A stretch of 64,000 nt of DNA, taken from Dryomyza anilis (Eukaryota; Arthropoda; Insecta; Diptera; Dryomyzidae). Below the pieces are notes generated by a model. It was not told the origin of the DNA. It was given only the letters and a program-made list of their open reading frames with translations, and ran no database searches. The translations under genes and the position numbers were made by a program. The DNA lies in contig OX638135.1 in NCBI GenBank assembly GCA_951804985.1, positions 64,215,099 to 64,279,098 of the forward strand, written 5' to 3'. Numbering within the stretch: position 1 is the stretch's first letter; each line of letters starts with the position of its first letter. This document shows positions 10,920-25,294 of this stretch, piece by piece.

Positions 10920-12202
10920 AGGACTGCGTCGAATAAAATTGTCCGTTACATTTCTTCCCATAATGTGCTATTGCAAGAATCAAATTAAAAAAATTTGATC
11001 ATAGTAGCTCTGAATTAAATGACAGAAAATAATTTGTGTCAGTTATAGTCAATACAAAATTTATTTAACGCGAAAATGGCAAACGAAGTGGAAGTGCGAG
11101 AAAATATAATTAAAAATTTTCAAAAACAACCTAGTTGGTCTTTTAAAAAAAATGCCAAGGAGGTAGGGGGCTAACCCTAAGACCATTTCTCGCGTTATCA
11201 ACCGCTTAAGGAAGACCTGAGTATTGATCGGAAGAAAGGTTCTGGTAAAAAAAAGGCCCACATGATCGTGAAAAGTCGAAGAAGGTTGTGAATATTTTAA
11301 AGAAAGATCCATGCATATCCAGAAGGAAATTGGCGAGATTGCTCAGAATCTTTCGTGCGCAGGACTAAGAAAGAAGCTGGGCTGAAGACGTACAAGGTCC
11401 AAAAAGTTCCGGATAGAAATGCCGTCAAGAATGAAACCGCAAAACAACGAGATAAAAAGCTGAACCAAGATTTTTTTTAAAAATTTGATTGCTGCATAAT
11501 GGACGACGAAACTTATGTTTTAGCGGACTTCTCTCAGCTACCTGGGCAGGAATTTAATACAGCCGATTCTCGAGGAAATGTCGCTGAAAAATTCAAATCA
11601 AAAATGACAAAATTCCAAAAGAAATTCCTTGTTTGGCAGGCAATTTGCAGTTGTGAAAAAAGGAGCAGCTCATTCGTGACATCGGGTACAATTAATAGCG
11701 AAATATATGTGAAGGAATGCTTGCAAAAGAGATTGCTTCCATTTTTACGCCAACATGAAGTGTCCACATTTTTTTGGCCTGACCTCGCTTCATGTTACTA
11801 CAGCAAAACGGCCTTAGAGTGGATCCAACAAAATGCAGTAATTTTGGTGCCTAGAGAAGCCAATCCACCAAACTGTCCAGAACTCAAGCCGATTGAGAGA
11901 TACTGGGCTTTAGTAAAAAGGGAGAAGACAAGAAAAAAGTGGCCAAAGACCTTCAAGACTTTAAAAGAAAGTGGTCTTCAGCAGCTGTGAGGGTGTCGGA
12001 CACTACCATTACAACATTAATGAAAGGGGTTCCGGAAAAAATAAAACTTTTTATTAAAAAATATTAATTTCTGGTTTTTTATATTTTTTTTAAATCTAAA
12101 AATAATTTGCAAAATAAAATATTTTATTCTATAAAAATTCGATTACTAGATTTCTAGATTTTTTTCATTTTTGTAGCGGACAATTTTATTCGACGCAATC
12201 CT
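10920..12202 (+). mobile_element. Tc1/mariner-family transposon (DD37E type)
   Basis: The element is 1283 bp between TA dinucleotides (10918-10919 and 12203-12204). Inverted ends match at 26 of 27 positions: AGGACTGCGTCGAATAAAAT plus TGTCCG on the left, with AGGATTGCG at the right end. Arms A (~7070) and C (~16935) have the empty site with a single TA, so the insertion postdates the arm duplication. It contains one broken transposase gene. Confidence 0.92.
11076..12066 (+). pseudogene. Broken DD37E transposase
   Basis: This would cut and paste the surrounding element through its terminal inverted repeats. The frame starts MANEVEVRENIIKNFQKQPS at 11076 and soon breaks. A long open part runs 11499-11990. 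The first catalytic Asp lies in MDDETYV at its start. The second is in FFWPDLASCYYS. The Glu is in ELKPIERYWALVKR, with 37 residues between the second Asp and the Glu, which fits a DD37E-type Tc1/mariner family. A frameshift near 11935, in GAAAAAAGTGG, moves the C-terminus to another frame ending in VSDTTITTLMKGVPEKIKLF (stop near 12066). At least three lesions make it inactive. The catalytic motif reading is direct; the family name is inferred from spacing. Confidence 0.8.
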
Positions 12203-13137
12203 TATGTTTAAACGAGTTTTTTTTATTAAATAGGTATGTCCAATAATTTATTTTAATATGTTTAATTCCCCATAAGTTTAAATAACTCTTAAGTATTTTT
12301 TTAATATGACATGTAAGCGGATTGTTAAAAGATGTGTAAAAACAAATGCAAAAGTATGTTGACAACAGTGGCCGACAGTGAAAAATACCGAAGCATTTTT
12401 TTATTGCAGAAATCGGTAGCATATATCGTGGGATGCGTACCTGTTTTATTTGGTCATTGACCTCTAAAAAGGGATCAATACTCCATTTATGACCAACAAG
12501 TTTTCATTTTATAGCGGATATTATATTAGATGGCTAAACCCAATTTATAACCCAACATTTTTTTAAGATACATTTTTGTTGACAATAAATGGTTTTTAGA
12601 CACATTTTGGAGGTCATGGACCACTGCAAAGGCCACCATTCCATTTCCCACGAAGCCTGCTTCTGATTTCTGCAATAACTATTTTTTTTTTTAATATTTC
12701 TCCTTCCACCCACTTTTGCTCTTTGATATAATAATTTTTGACAGGCAATACAATAATAGGCTGCTTCAGGGGTTGGCATCACCCCAGTGCTTAATATCAA
12801 GAAAATCCACGAAATTCTACAAATAATGATGAAATAATGACCTAAAATTTTAAATAATTAAAAAAAAGACCTAATGACTAAAAGGGCCAAAATGACAAAT
12901 GCATTAAAAAAAGGCGTGTTATAAAAATCCGAGCCCTGAAAATTGTCATAATTGCCTTTAAGTTCCAATGTGTTTTTAAATCAGTTGCAACTATAAAATA
13001 TAATTTTTAGTTGTTACTCTGTATTAGAGAATGATTTGAAAATAACCTTAGCAAAAAAGGGCAGTGAAAATTTGGGTGAAGCTAAAAAGAATATGTTTTT
13101 TCATGATTGCAACGCGCCTCCCAATCTAATTTGCTCC
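12203..13137. other. Arm B segment after the transposon, no gene
   Basis: Direct copy of 7080-8027. The minus-strand frame over 12534-12800 is the same decayed antisense frame noted in arm A; it is differently broken there and not recognised. Confidence 0.6.
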
Positions 13138-13262
13138 AGAAGTAATTTGCTCCACTGTGCCATTTAATAAGAGTAAATGAAACGCAAGACCATTCAGCGT
13201 ACTAAGCAATGTGTTACAAAAAGACGGAAGATCATTCAGCGCACTGAAGCAACAATGAAAAA
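13138..13262 (+). mobile_element. Short LTR fragment in arm B
   Basis: Matches 8028-8150 of arm A (CATTCAGCGTACTAAGCAAT, then GACGGAAGATCATTCAGCGC) but stops before the decamer array and TATA box. Most of the LTR was deleted from this arm. Confidence 0.6.
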
Positions 13263-13795
13263 CACATAAGTAAATAAAGTTTATTAATACAAGTTGAAAT
13301 AACACTAGTTAAAACTCATTTATTTTTCTCCTCACGAGGGAGTAGCATTACGCATTTTATCTTGTTCTCATACTCATAAAAGTACAAGGCCAAATTGTAT
13401 AAACATGGTGCTCATTTTTTGTATGTATGCAACTAGTAAGCGATATTGCCAGACGAGTTGCGTTGAAACTTAAAATGTTTTATTTTAAAAATAATGCCCG
13501 ATTTAATTGTATCTTCTGTGAGATACGCTGTATCAACTAGGGTTGCATTTCTTTATAAAATTGCTATATATAAATGAAACAGAAATATGTTAAAAAAGAC
13601 AAATATAAATATAAAAATTCGCAACGTTTTTTCAATTAACGCGAAATCAAAATATAAATGTTGCATTGAGCAATCTCAATACGGGATCTTTTTATATTTT
13701 TTTAAATGTATTTCAATAACTTTATAATCATTCCAAATAATGAATTTAAAAAAAAATGAAAATTTTATATAAATGTTAAATGTTGTTACAAGTAT
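13263..13795. other. No gene; hairpin stem near the turn
   Basis: Bases 13560-13690 (for example AATTAACGCGAAATCAAAAT) are the reverse complement of 15530-15655 and form the innermost stem of the palindrome. The rest is AT-rich, with a short GAGTAG/ACTCAT-rich part near 13330-13400. Confidence 0.7.
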
Positions 13796-15519
<1,724 letters not shown>

Positions 15520-15654
15520 TATATGTATTGAGATTGCTCAATGTAACATTTATATTTTGATTTCGCGTTAATTGAAAAAACGTTGCGAATTTTTATATTT
15601 ATATTTGTCTTTTTTAAACATATTTATGTTTCATTTATTATTATATTATATTAC

Positions 15655-15987
15655 TACAATTTATCTTGACAACGTTCGCTCACGAGATGTACTAGTTCAC
15701 TATCGAATCACAATTGAAGCGGCGCCCTTATATACTGCATGCATCATTTCGACACGTTTCGACAAGCTTCGACATGTTTCGAGAATCTTCTACCCGTTTC
15801 GTGAATGACACATGCTACTGGCATCTCATTCCCACTTATGTGTTTTTAATGCGCTGATCTTCTCTTTCTCGCATATTGCTTCAGTGCGCTGAATGATCTT
15901 CCGTCTTTTTGTAACACATTGCTTAGTACGCTGAATGGTCATGCCTTTCATTTACTCTTATTAAATGGCACAGTGAAGCAAATTACT
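15655..15987 (-). mobile_element. LTR fragment in arm C
   Basis: Inverted copy of the arm A LTR piece, including the decamer array and the TATA region around 15722-15785. It runs ~40 bp further past the TATA box than arm A and ends near TTTATCTTGACAACG. Confidence 0.65.
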
Positions 15988-18019
15988 TCTGGAGCAAATA
16001 AGATTGGGTGGTGAGTTGCAATCATGAAAAACATATTCTTTTTAGCTTCACCCAAATTTTTGCTAAGGTTATTTTCAAATCATTCTCTAATACAGAGTAA
16101 CAACTAAAAATTATATTTTATAGATGCAACTGATTTAAAAAAACACATTGGACCTTAGGCAATTATGATAATTTTTCCAAAGACATACCTTGTGGAATAT
16201 TGGGATATGTAATAATCAGGGCTCGGATTTTGATGACACGTCTTTTTTTAATGCATTTGTCTTTTGGCTTTTTTAGTCGTTAGGTATTTTTTTTAATTAT
16301 TTTAAATTTTAGGTCATTATTTGTAGAATTTCTTAGATTTTTCTTGATATTAAGCACTGGGGTGATGCCAACCCTGAAGCAGTCTATTATTGTATTACCT
16401 GTCAAAAATTATTATATCCAAGAGCAAAAGTGGGTGGAAGGAGAAATATTAAAAAAAAAAATAGTTATTGCAGAAATCAGAAGCAGGCTTCGTGGGAAAT
16501 GGAATGGTGGCCTTTGCAGTGGTCCATGACCTCCAAAATGTGTCTAAAAACCATTTGTTGTCAACAAAAATGTATCTTAAAAAAATGTTGGGTTATAAAT
16601 TGGGTTTAGCCATCTAATATAATATCCGCTATAAAATGGAAACTTGTTGGTCATAAATGGAGTATTGATCCGTTTTTGGAGGTCAATGACCAAATAAAAC
16701 AGGTACGCATCCCACGATATATGCTACCGATTTCTGCAATAAAAAAATGCTTCGGTATTTTTCACTGTCGGCCACTGTTGTCAACATACTTTTGCATTTG
16801 TTTTTGTACACATCTTTTAACAATCCGCTTACATGTCATATTAAAAAATACTTAAAAGTTATTTAAACTTATGGGGAATTAAACTTATTAAAATAAATTA
16901 TTGGACATACCTATTTAATAAAAAAACTCATTTAAAAATATTACGATATGAAAAACATGGTATAAATCCATGTCAGGATTGTATATTTTACTGACACCAA
17001 AATTATTGTATAAATACAATATTAATTGTATCGTTGGCAAAACTGAGCAATCCTGAAGTAGATTTGAAACAAGAAAATGGCATCCGTGGTCTATTTTTGT
17101 CTTTATTACTTGAAACTCTGCAGTGAAGTTGAAACTAAAAATATGGCATCGCAAGTTAATAAATTTATGAATAGCCCTTATTTTAGTACATTCGTTTAAA
17201 CTTAAACGTATGTGAACATTATTTTAAATTTAATTTAAAAAAGAAAATCGGTATGCGGTATATAGGATATGTATGCATTTAAATACGTGTCTCTTGTCAG
17301 TATCGGCGTACGAAAAAATTATGTATTAAAAATAAATAAAAATGTCTTTAAAATAAATACATTTGTATTTAATTTATGTTCAAATTATATCTATTTGTTT
17401 TCAAAAAAACATTTTTTGTATGAAAAATATATGTATAATTTTACTTCATTACTGCAAAATTTGAATACATTTGTATTAAAAGAACTACATTTTGTCTTCA
17501 TTTATACGTCCTCAAATATGTAGATAAATTAAACAAAAGTTTTAAATTGTACTACATCCAGTATTTATTTTACATCAAGCTATAGTTAAAATATAACTAC
17601 ATACTCATTTAATTTTACTCTATTCTGCATTTATTTAAAATTCGAAAATATTAGTCACCAAAAAGGTTGTTATTGATTTAATTTCAAGCTAAATATTAAA
17701 ATATTACTACATAAGCCTACTAGACATCTGTACAAGTGCATTTGAAACCCTCTTCAAGACATTCACTTCGTTTCAAAACATTTACAATTTTTTTATTTTA
17801 ATAAATTTTGTTGTATTTTTTATTAAAACATAAATACTGACAACAACATTACTGCCGTCGAACACCGAGCGGCAGATTTGTTGTTGTTTCCAATGTATGT
17901 CTCTCACTCGTTACTCGCTGCACCCACTGTATTCGTTCAGCGACAGTGTTGTCGTTTGGTTTTGTTTTTCAAAACATTAAATGTTTTGATTGGCTTGATG
18001 TTTTGGCAGAGCTTGACAC

Positions 18020-18963
18020 TAGAGATGGGCACGTGAGTAAGTTTTGACTCACGCTCATGAACATTTTTTTCTAATCACGCACACCCACTCACGGCCTCCT
18101 TTGTTCTACTCACACTCACTCACAATCACGTGAGTAAAATTAAGATACAATCACGCGTGTTCTCCGGTGAAGAATTCGTGTAAAATCTTTGAGAATTGTC
18201 TCTATGAAAAATTATCTCTGGAAAAAAATTATCAATAAAAGAATAGTCTTGGGTAGAATTTACCAGGGATGAATCGACTTTGGGAAAAACGATTTTTGAA
18301 GCGATTTTTTTGGTTACTACATTTATAACTCGAATAAAAACGGGTCCCCACATGAATCCCTGGAACAACGAAATTTAATAAATAAAATAAAGTCAATACA
18401 GAGTTTTCATGTGTATTTTAAATTGAAAAATAAACTTTTTCCAAAAATGGGTATATCAAAAAAAATAAATCTTTGTCCATTTCCATGAACGGTCGTATGA
18501 AACCAAGCAAAAACTAATGACATGACCCCCACAAAAATTGACTATCCCATACTAAGTACGGTCGGTTTGCAGGGGTTAGATTTATGGTTGGCTGAAACCT
18601 TGCAACTTATTCTGAGTTGAAGAAGGGGTGGGTAGATGACGGTCGGTTAGAAAGGGTTTAATTTATTATAGTTCTGAATAGTGGGCAGACGCCTTCCCAA
18701 AGCCTTCTGAGTTCAAGGGTTAGCCCTACGTGTTCTGTAGTTCATCAAAAATATATAATAATAGCAAAAAAAATAAAAATAAAACTTTATTATTTTATTA
18801 ACTCGACTCACTCACACTCACTCACGAAAAAATTGTACTCACGCACACTCACTAACGGTATTTTTTGGTCTAGTCACACTCACTCACAGTCACGTGAGCA
18901 AAGTTAGGATTCAATCACAATCACGAGTGATTTACATGAATCACGCTCACATGATCATCTCTA
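18020..18963. mobile_element. hAT-type MITE in arm C
   Basis: Ends TAGAGATGGGCACGTGAGTA and (complement of the right end) TAGAGATGATCATGTGAGCG. Flanking octamers CTTGACAC and CTTGACAG match at 7 of 8 positions. It is orthologous in position to the 4236-5228 copy but lacks its internal ~190-bp duplication. Confidence 0.8.
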
Positions 18964-18971
18964 CTTGACAG

Positions 18972-20869
18972 CAATTAAGCAAATACTGCAGTGAATTCGC
19001 TCAGAGAAACTTCACTATAATACTGTCGATTGTCATTTGCGAAATGAATTCATAACTGTAGAGTGCAGTAATGCATATCTACAGAGGAAATTTCAAAACC
19101 ATTTCTGCAGATGACTAATACATACTGTATTTTTATCAAATTCATAGTTAAACTTGATAATGTTTTTCGTCTGAAATAACTAAATTTAAAGTGTCTTGGC
19201 GAACGTATATATAACGATATAACTTACACACATCAATTAATAAAGCGTAGAATAGATTCACCAGAGCTTCCTAACTACTTATATTACTTTTAACCACAAT
19301 CGATGAAGTAGTAGAAATGGGAATACTCTTTTTTTATAGTGGAACTAATTATTTTGCCTCATCACCTTGTGTAATTTAGGTAACAACTGGCCATAGTATA
19401 AAAGCTGTATTAGCTAAAACTCAGTTATTTATGCTCTTCTATTAATAATTTTTAAGTCATTTTTGGATGCACTGTTAAATTAGCTGTGTCTCAAAAAAAT
19501 TATATTAGTATTGTTGCACTTGCTATTTGATGAGACGAAAAGCGCCGATGGCAAATTTTTTTTTCGAAAATATCACGCGATTTTTTTCTCCAAAAAAATG
19601 TATATCTATGTATACTATCTATTGGATGGGACAAAAAGCACCAGAGGGAGAAATGCACTTTACCGGCCGTAGAGAAAAAAAAATTGCCACCCCTGTATTT
19701 AAAAAAAAATTACAAAAACAAAAAAAAAAGTGGCTCGGACCCCTGGTGACCTTGAAACATCAAAAACCGGTACACCTACATACAGGGTCATGTGGGTACT
19801 CAAATGAAATTGTCTCAAAATAAATATATTAGTAGGGTTGCATTAGTTATTTGGTTAGACGAAAAGTGCTGCAATCAATTTTTTTTTCAAAAAAATCGCC
19901 AGCTTTTTCCAAATATAAATTTACGTGGCACTATTTGTGTGATTATAAAGGATTTTCAGTATTTTATTATTTTCATTTTTGCACACACTTTTTTTAAGAA
20001 ATTGAGTTAAAAAGAAAGATTTTTAATTTTTAAGGGGTACCACGTGACCTTGAGATCACTTTTTTTTATAATTTTTTTACTTTTTTAGGCTTGATTTCTG
20101 CATTCTGTGATAATTTTATTTTTTTTTTGACCCGCCCGATTAGTAATAATTACAAAACTACTTAGGACCTCGGTCGGTTTCCAATTTTTGGTCGGTTCAG
20201 CGGACCACCAAAACAACGTCAACGTCACTCCCCTCATATTAAAGGTCGTGCAATTTTTTTGTGAATTTCGACCGACCCTACGAAATAAAGTTCAGCCCGT
20301 CGCACAATTGTACGCGGCCAAAATTATTTTAGTATCATTTATATTAAATTTTGGTATGCCGAATTTAATCCCATACTCGGTTTTAAAATTATTTTATTGG
20401 AAGTTACTTAAAAAAATGTTTTTTTTTTATTACTGATAATTTGAGTGTTTTTGTGGGTTTCAGGTTTTGTGGACCGATATGTAACATACATTCATTCATA
20501 AATACGTATACGTATGTTAAATATCAAAATAAAATATATTTTATACAAATTTTATTTAGGTTTTTCGCGGTTTAAAAAAGCACAATATTTAATCAGAAAC
20601 AAATTATGTAGTTTGAAATGTCAAATTTCTTCTTATTAATTCCATTTTGTAAAACTTATCGTTTTTTACTTCAAATAAAAATTTTATAGCTATATTTTTG
20701 CATTATTTTTATTTTTAAATTCAGTTAACTTCATGCATCCCACAGGTACATTAAAGAGGTCAGAATCAACTTTTCTTTTATTTCATTTTAGTCAGCAATC
20801 TTTTCTAATCAGATTCAATTTCCCAGACAAAAAATTAGATTTTGGCCGTCTAAATTTGAAATTTTGGAA
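18972..20869. repeat. No gene; diverged ~325-bp tandem duplication at 19489-20140
   Basis: The text around 19504 (ATTAGTATTGTTGCAC, then GACGAAAAGCGCC) recurs near 19830 (ATTAGTAGGGTTGCAT, then GACGAAAAGTGC). This indicates two diverged tandem units of about 325 bp with ACCTTGA words between them. The remainder is AT-rich with poly-T runs. The open frames at 19527-20010 are unremarkable and not conserved between the two units. Confidence 0.5.
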
Positions 20870-21780
20870 CACTGTGCGTCGTGTTTAGAGTTGCACTCTT
20901 TTTGACTGTCCGTCCACGCTCTCTGTTGGGTGTCGCACAATGTGCGCTCTTAAATCGAGTGAAAATCAGTAAAGTTGAGAGTTTTTTAAAGGAAAATCTT
21001 TCTTGTAAAAAATCCATAAGATATCCGATTTTTAAAATTCTTTTGTTTATGAAAAGCTTTCATTTAGATCTAAAGTAAATGTGCTTACTTGAGAAAATAT
21101 GTTGTTGAGTTTTTTTTTTTTATTAACAATTAACACATAAATCATAAATTGAAAACCATTTTTAAATATCTCAAGTAGTTTAATCGATTTTTTTTGTTTT
21201 TCTTTTTAAAATTTTACTAATACTAATAATTTTTCTTTTTCTGTAATAATTTTTCTTTTTCATTAACATGTACTTTTGTTATATTTTTTTAAAGATAACA
21301 ATACTGAGAAAGTTTTAAAAGATAAAAATTATCCAAAATTTATTTAACCAATCTGGCAACACTGGTCAAAATTCAAGTTTTTTAAATTTATTTTTGACTT
21401 TGACCTCCTGCAGAAAAGTTTTCAGAGTCCACAGTCAAATTTTAAGTTAGCAGTTTTAAGGATGAGTTATGAAAAAAAAAATAATCTTCAAGCCTATATC
21501 TTTAAAACTAAAAAAGGTTAGAACAAAAGAATTTTAAAAATCGGATTACTTTTTTTTACATGAAAATTTTTTATTGAAAAAAACCTCAACTTTACTAATT
21601 TTTATCTCCATAACCATTAAAAATATAAACTCAAATTTTAAAACTTAAGATCTCTCTGTACAACACTTTTTATATTTTTAAAATCGGTTGAGTGGTTCCG
21701 AAAATACCGAATTTCATCCGATTTAAGAGCGTTATTGTTATTGTTCGTCTGCCTGTCAGTGTGACCAGATAGTTAAAAAA
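20870..21780. mobile_element. Hairpin MITE-like element
   Basis: Left and right parts are inverted copies. ATCCGATTTTTAAAATTCTT at ~21018 appears as AAGAATTTTAAAAATCGGAT at ~21528, and CAGTAAAGTTGAG at ~20968 as CTCAACTTTACTAA at ~21586. CGCTCTTAAATCG at ~20945 appears as CGATTTAAGAGCG at ~21719. The middle contains no coding frame. Exact ends and TSD are unclear, so the class cannot be named. Confidence 0.6.
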
Positions 21781-22790
21781 AGCGCCAAAACCTCAAAATT
21801 ATATAGCCCTAAATCGCCCACTAGTAAAAAACACAAATAAATAAATGGATACATAGAATAATAGATCCCGTTTTATATAAAATATATACTTTAATTGAAT
21901 TATAAAGATTTTTATAACAAGTATTTGTTTTTTTACAGATTTGTTAAATTTCTCTATAATTACTAGATTCTAAATGCTAAAATAATAATGCATAAATAGT
22001 CTACCAACATAAAAAAATAAATATCTTAAAAATATATGGAAATATTAATACACTCTCAGAAATTGTTTGTCATTTCCGATAAATTGTTTCAATCTCGATG
22101 TTCAAAATATATCTAATTATTATATTGTCAAATGATTGTAAATTTGAAAAATCAGATTATTTTATTAAAAGTCATTAGATTGTTATTTATATTGTCAATT
22201 TTGTGTAATGTCATTCTCAGCTAAGTTTTTGGATAAATAATGGGAAGACTATCACATATTTATATTATTTAGTTTTTAATAATCACCTTATATTAAGAAT
22301 AATTTTGTAAATGATGGTGGAACTTGAAGAACAACTAAAATAATAATAATTCCTCCTTTAAAGCATATGTGTGGGTGCTGACATCACCAATATTCTTGTC
22401 TGAAGTTTGTCTGCAGCCATCGAATGCTTAGTGTAGTTGAATAAATTAAAGACAATGCGTTAATGTACGGTAGGGATGCCCAACTCGCCTGTCCGCGGCT
22501 GACTGCACCGGCAATCGAGTGCTAGGCGAGGGGTATCTACGGGCAGAGCTGAGCGGGGATTGCAACGGTTTGCAACGGAAAGGTTTAAATTGATTTCTTC
22601 GACTGTGTCACCTGTGGATGATTTTACTGAACATGCTACCACCAAAAATGTTCTCATCGATCAGAATGAGAGTTGGCCCATGTACGCGAAAAATCATGCG
22701 AGTATAAGGACGTATTACTTTCAATGATTTTGAATGAGCTTTTTGGAAAAAAAGAAACCTGCAGTGGTACGAAGAGAAAATCACTTTTCT
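21781..22790. other. No clear gene; GC-richer patch at 22480-22690
   Basis: Mostly AT-rich DNA. The patch at 22480-22690 is less AT-rich, and one plus frame reads ERFKLISSTVSPVDDFTEHA. It might be an eroded 5' part of the piggyBac relic that follows, but no family motif is visible. Confidence 0.35.
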
Positions 22791-23740
22791 CGGAAGCTCT
22801 AAATTGGACCTAAGTCAGCAGATTTCTCAACTGCTTCCAATTGTTTCCAACATTTTTTCACGGACGAACTAATGTCGAAAATAGTACACGAAACCATTGA
22901 TTTCGCAAAAGTTAAAAAAACAACATTTCTGTTCGATACCCTGAACCTCAGTAGATACATTGGCATTATTTATTATATGACAACACTGTAGTCTGTATGA
23001 CCCGTGAAGTTCGTCTTTTTGAAAATTACATCGTCTATATAGACAATTATTCTACGTCTATACCATTACTGATTTATCTGCACACCCAAGGCAATCACAG
23101 CATTAGAATCATTAATCGTAACCTGAACCAAAGGATATGCTAAAAACAAATGGAGGCGTTTCGCCAGAGTTCACAGCTAATATTCAAGGTGTAAAGTTAA
23201 CATCAATATTCTGGAAAGATAACAAGATCGTTAACCTTGTGTCCACTTTCGATGGCATGAAACTATTTCTTTCGGAACATAGTGTTGATGTTGATGTCTG
23301 AACTGTTTAACGATGGAATAGGAAACACGACAAGTAATCACTATTCCCTGCCCCCAAATCACCAAAGAATACAATGTTCATATTTGCGGTTTAGAGCTAG
23401 TGGATTCTTCTTTGGTGCGTCTAAAACTTGGATTAAAAATCAGAAAATGGTACATCAGTATCTTCTACCATTTACTCGACCTTTGCATTGTAAACGCATG
23501 ACTACTTTTTAAAAGAGCAAACCCTTCAATCAGTATCCCACGTGCTGACAAACATGACACAAAAGAAAAGAGATTTAGTCGGCTATAAGTACCTTGTCAA
23601 CCTTTCGTGGCCAAAACAAACAGCAGCCAGCTAATGATTTGCGATATGATGGTATGGCTCACCTGCCAGTTATTGACGGACGAGCTTGGTGCAAAAGTAT
23701 AAAATATGATAAATACAAACAAAAATGACCGTTCCATATT
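22791..23740 (+). pseudogene. piggyBac-type transposase relic
   Basis: Family matches are scattered over three frames in the correct order. First comes the N-terminal domain, HFFTDELMSKIVHETIDFAK then LNLSRYIGIIYYMTT (22845-22985). Next is the first catalytic Asp in VYIDNYSTSIPLLIYLHTQG (~23032-23093) and the second in FWKDNKIVNLVSTFDGMK (~23210-23265). The third site reads PQITKEYNVHICGLELVD (~23350-23405), where the usual Asp of GGVDL is replaced by Glu. Then IRKWYISIFYHLLDLCIVNA and, at 23615-23735, QQPANDLRYDGMAHLPVIDG before the lost Cys-rich tail. Stops, frameshifts and a missing middle section show that it is long dead. I found no TTAA termini. Confidence 0.8.
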
Positions 23741-25283
23741 CAAATTCAAAAAGTGTATCATTGCTTGAACGAAAAACGCAATTGTTTTGTCGATTAACAA
23801 GTTAAGAACAAATAATAATTGTTATATTTAGATTAAAAACTAAAATTTTTGTGATTTTCATAAACTCTCCATTCAATGTTCATTAATTTTTGTATGTAGT
23901 TTTTGAATATTTCCAAATATGTACAGAATACATAGTGTACGACGGGGTTTAAAAAAACTGAAATGTTGCAATCGCAGTAGCAACTGCTATGACTGCGACT
24001 GGCTACTGTTGTGTTTAAAATACAACAGCAGCAGCAGTAGCCAGTAGCACATTTCTGAAAACTAAAACTATGAGAGTCACCAGTAGTAATTCAATTTTTT
24101 AAAAATGACTACTGCTGCTGCTGGTGCTACTTAATTTTTCACACTGTTACGACGACAGTTGATGTTCGGTTTTTGTGTATGGTTGTGGAAGTCAAACACA
24201 ATTACCGATAGTCGTTGTTCGGTTGTTGCAAAATAGCCGACAGTCGTTGTTCGGGTTTTTGCAAACAACCATTAGCGGTCATTGTTCGGTTGCTGCGAAT
24301 TACTGTCATACTTCATATTCAGAAACGACAGCAATGGTTCGTGAATTGTTCAACGCGGCTGCGTAAGACCTATAGCAACAACACACATGAAACAATCCGT
24401 TTATATAGTTGAAATGGTTTTAACGGACCCATTTATTTATATTGCTTATTATTTTGAATTACTAAAATATACAAATTTTATTATTTTAAATAATTATTAA
24501 ATTAAAAATTATAAAAATAATTTTAAAAAATTAATTATTTGCTATTATTTTTTAAAATGTTTTGGGATATAAAATGTGTGTCTAAAGTGATTAAAATCTC
24601 AAACTTAAATAAATTCTAAAATAATTATTTATTTCACATTTCTGCCCTATTTTACTTAAGAAATGATGCAACACTGAAGGAAATAGAGTGCGGTGTAACA
24701 AAGTAAAACAAAACCTGACAAAAATCTAATTAGTGGGTTTGGAAAAAAAATGTACATTGAATTATCCAAAAATTCTGTATTTTGTAAAAATATATTATTT
24801 TTGATTATACCAATCTTCATAAAACAAGACAAGTGGATACAAAATGCTATTACAAAAGTGTCAAGTAAATTATTAATTGAGGTTTTTTAATTAACAATAT
24901 TTATTATACTATACATTAATCGTTCTTATATAAAGTACACAATAATGAATAACAATATAAATATATAAATCATACTTAACATACTATGTTCCACTGTGTG
25001 CAGTCTACTTTAATTCTACGCATGCAACCCCAGTACGAAATATAAATTGTTGACCAATTCCTAAATTGACTTTATTTTTATACATTTAATTAAAAGCTCA
25101 ACATCTAATAAAAAACAACATAAACATTATATTTTTAACGGCACAAGAAGTATCCAATAAAGCTAGGTCGCTAAAACATTGTGAAAAATAATATACGAGT
25201 TTTTATATTATTTTAGACTAGTTTTTAGTTTTATTGAACCATTGGATTACCTTGGAGACATTTTTTAATTGTTTACCCCTTAA
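23741..25283. other. No gene; CAG/CTG tract and GTTGTTCGG repeats
   Basis: From 23965 to 24132 there are imperfect CAG and CTG triplets (AACAGCAGCAGCAGTAGCCA and its near-inverse CTACTGCTGCTGCTGGTGCT), which can pair as a weak hairpin. From 24165 to 24300 a ~45-bp word with GTTGTTCGGTTGTTGCAAA recurs about three times. The open frames over it simply read through these repeats. 24400-25283 is AT-rich with nothing recognisable. Confidence 0.5.
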
Positions 25284-25294
25284 TCAGGGCGACG

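Larger units (their letters stand above)
9121..13690 (+). repeat. Arm B, direct copy of arm A
   Basis: It begins GTGTCAACCTCTGTCAAAAC, exactly at the site where arms A and C carry the hAT-type MITE, but B has no MITE there and is preceded by (AT)n. It contains its own ATACCC element (10000-10717), a DD37E transposon (10920-12202) and a shortened LTR fragment. The final ~130 bases (13560-13690) pair as an inverted repeat with 15522-15655. Confidence 0.85.
15522..18971 (-). repeat. Arm C, inverted copy of arms A/B
   Basis: Reverse complement of arm A, and near the turn of arm B. It carries the hAT-type MITE but lacks the ATACCC element and the DD37E transposon. Its empty sites (ACTAAAAATATGGC near 17136-17149 and AAAAATATTACGATATG near 16934-16950) allow exact mapping of those insertions. 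Confidence 0.85.

Noticed and set aside
24165..24412. Open frames at the CAG/GTTGTTCGG repeats as a secreted peptide gene
   Set aside because: Two overlapping frames are both open only because the sequence is an imperfect tandem repeat; there is no start context or conserved motif.
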